DNA of 64,000 nucleotides from Treponema primitia ZAS-1 (lineage in GTDB: Bacteria > Spirochaetota > Spirochaetia > Treponematales > Breznakiellaceae): assembly GCF_000297095.1 (NCBI RefSeq), contig NZ_AEEA01000058.1:84792-148791 (forward strand), written 5' to 3'. Below the pieces are notes generated by a model, which saw only the letters and a list, made by a program, of their open reading frames with translations, was not told the DNA's origin and made no database searches. Position 1 is the first letter of the stretch. Each line of letters begins with the position of its first letter. Below, in pieces: positions 63,784 to 64,000 of this stretch. The translations under genes were made by a program, and so were the position numbers.

Positions 63784-64000
63784 CTATTGGCAAGAACAAG
63801 AGGTAGTACAGTCGTTGTCACTGCCTTGACCAGTAAGACACAGAAACTGACTACTACATTTAGACTGGGCGGTACATTTTGTACCTGAAGTTAGGCTACT
63901 ACAACCGATACTGCTTCCACCGGTTCCACCGGTTCCACCAGTCCCACTCCCACCGGTTCCTCCAGTCCCACTCCCACCGGTTCCTCCAGTCCCACTCCCA
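63784..64000 (-). CDS. C-terminal end of a Gly/Ser/Thr-repeat protein with a Cys-rich tail (partial)
   Basis: The last 71 codons of a minus-strand gene that begins beyond the right edge; stop TAG at 63784-63786. The visible N-terminal half is a repeat of G-S-G-T-G-G-T-G units encoded by 24-bp DNA repeats. The final 40 residues form a cysteine-rich module (GCSSLTSGTKCTAQSKC ... FLCLTGQ ... DCTTSCSCQ) with seven cysteines and many Ser/Thr, ending at the stop. Such a flexible linker plus disulfide-type knot suggests an extracellular or surface protein. No family was recognised. Because no start lies in the window, ordinary ORF calling misses it. Confidence 0.7.
   Translation of the reverse strand, partial: GSGTGGTGGSGTGGTGGSGTGGTGGTGGSSIGCSSLTSGTKCTAQSKCSSQFLCLTGQGSDNDCTTSCSCQ
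63915..64000. repeat. 24-bp tandem repeat array (continues past the right edge)
   Basis: Three consecutive 24-bp units (63927-63950, 63951-63974, 63975-63998) of the form CACCGGTTCCTCCAGTCCCA plus CTCC; the first unit differs by one base. Shorter TTCCACCGG units precede them. On the minus strand each unit encodes eight residues of the Gly/Ser/Thr repeat. The array reaches the window edge, so its full length is unknown. Confidence 0.85.

Noticed and set aside
63915..64000. Regular 24-bp repeats as a possible CRISPR array
   Set aside because: The units are contiguous with no spacers and encode a regular Gly/Ser/Thr peptide repeat.

Overview
The window looks like a piece of a Treponema-type spirochaete chromosome, most like the termite-gut or other host-associated free-living treponemes. 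This is inferred from gene families, not from a search: a Tp47-like lipoprotein, a NusG-domain-II plus Gx-transporter pair, a large single-chain PurL, a remnant of a PD-(D/E)XK Rpn-type transposase/nuclease, and many signal-peptide or lipobox surface proteins. No rRNA, tRNA, CRISPR array or intact insertion sequence was seen. Base composition varies: the giant left-edge gene and the Tp47-like gene are visibly AT-richer than purL.

Left part (1-11.5 kb, minus strand): the 5' 2,889 codons of a giant secreted repeat protein that runs off the left edge, preceded in the same operon by a secreted 488-aa partner. Then come a repeat-bearing gap, a 5'-truncated Rpn-type gene and a prepilin peptidase. 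Divergent from the peptidase is a compact type II secretion operon (11.7-21.1 kb, plus): gspD-E-F-G, three further pseudopilin-like genes, GspL/M/C-like inner-membrane subunits and a TPR lipoprotein. The adjacent prepilin peptidase supplies the processing enzyme.

21.1-28.6 kb (minus): an RND efflux operon in the order tandem-TetR regulator, an unlisted 50-codon ORF, TolC, membrane-fusion lipoprotein, RND pump, PII-like accessory protein, with a promoter/operator before tetR. 28.8-33.6 kb: a LacI regulator divergent from an RbsA/C/B-type sugar importer, with a perfect LacI-type operator palindrome and a strong terminator. 33.7-36.1 kb (minus): rluA-type pseudouridine synthase, long AlaX and PduO-type cobalamin adenosyltransferase.

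36.2-46.2 kb: a second sugar importer in one minus-strand operon with a zinc dehydrogenase, an L-xylulokinase-like gene carrying a frameshift, an AraD-type 4-epimerase and a UlaE-type 3-epimerase. The set reads as pentitol -> L-xylulose -> L-xylulose-5-P -> L-ribulose-5-P -> D-xylulose-5-P. It is flanked by a convergent Ldh2-family dehydrogenase and a divergent ROK regulator with its own palindrome over its promoter.

46.3-53 kb: an XRE regulator, a cstA plus hybrid histidine kinase operon, and the Tp47-like lipoprotein. 53-58 kb: NusG-II protein, a Gx transporter with a palindromic element inside its coding region, and a DUF115/MptE-like plus SurA/PpiD-like pair. 58.2-63.6 kb: an aldose-epimerase-like protein and purL. 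At the right edge the window cuts a minus-strand gene for a Gly/Ser/Thr-repeat protein with a cysteine-rich tail. Related short palindromic repeats are scattered at about 10.3, 28.6, 33.6, 54.0 and 58.0 kb.
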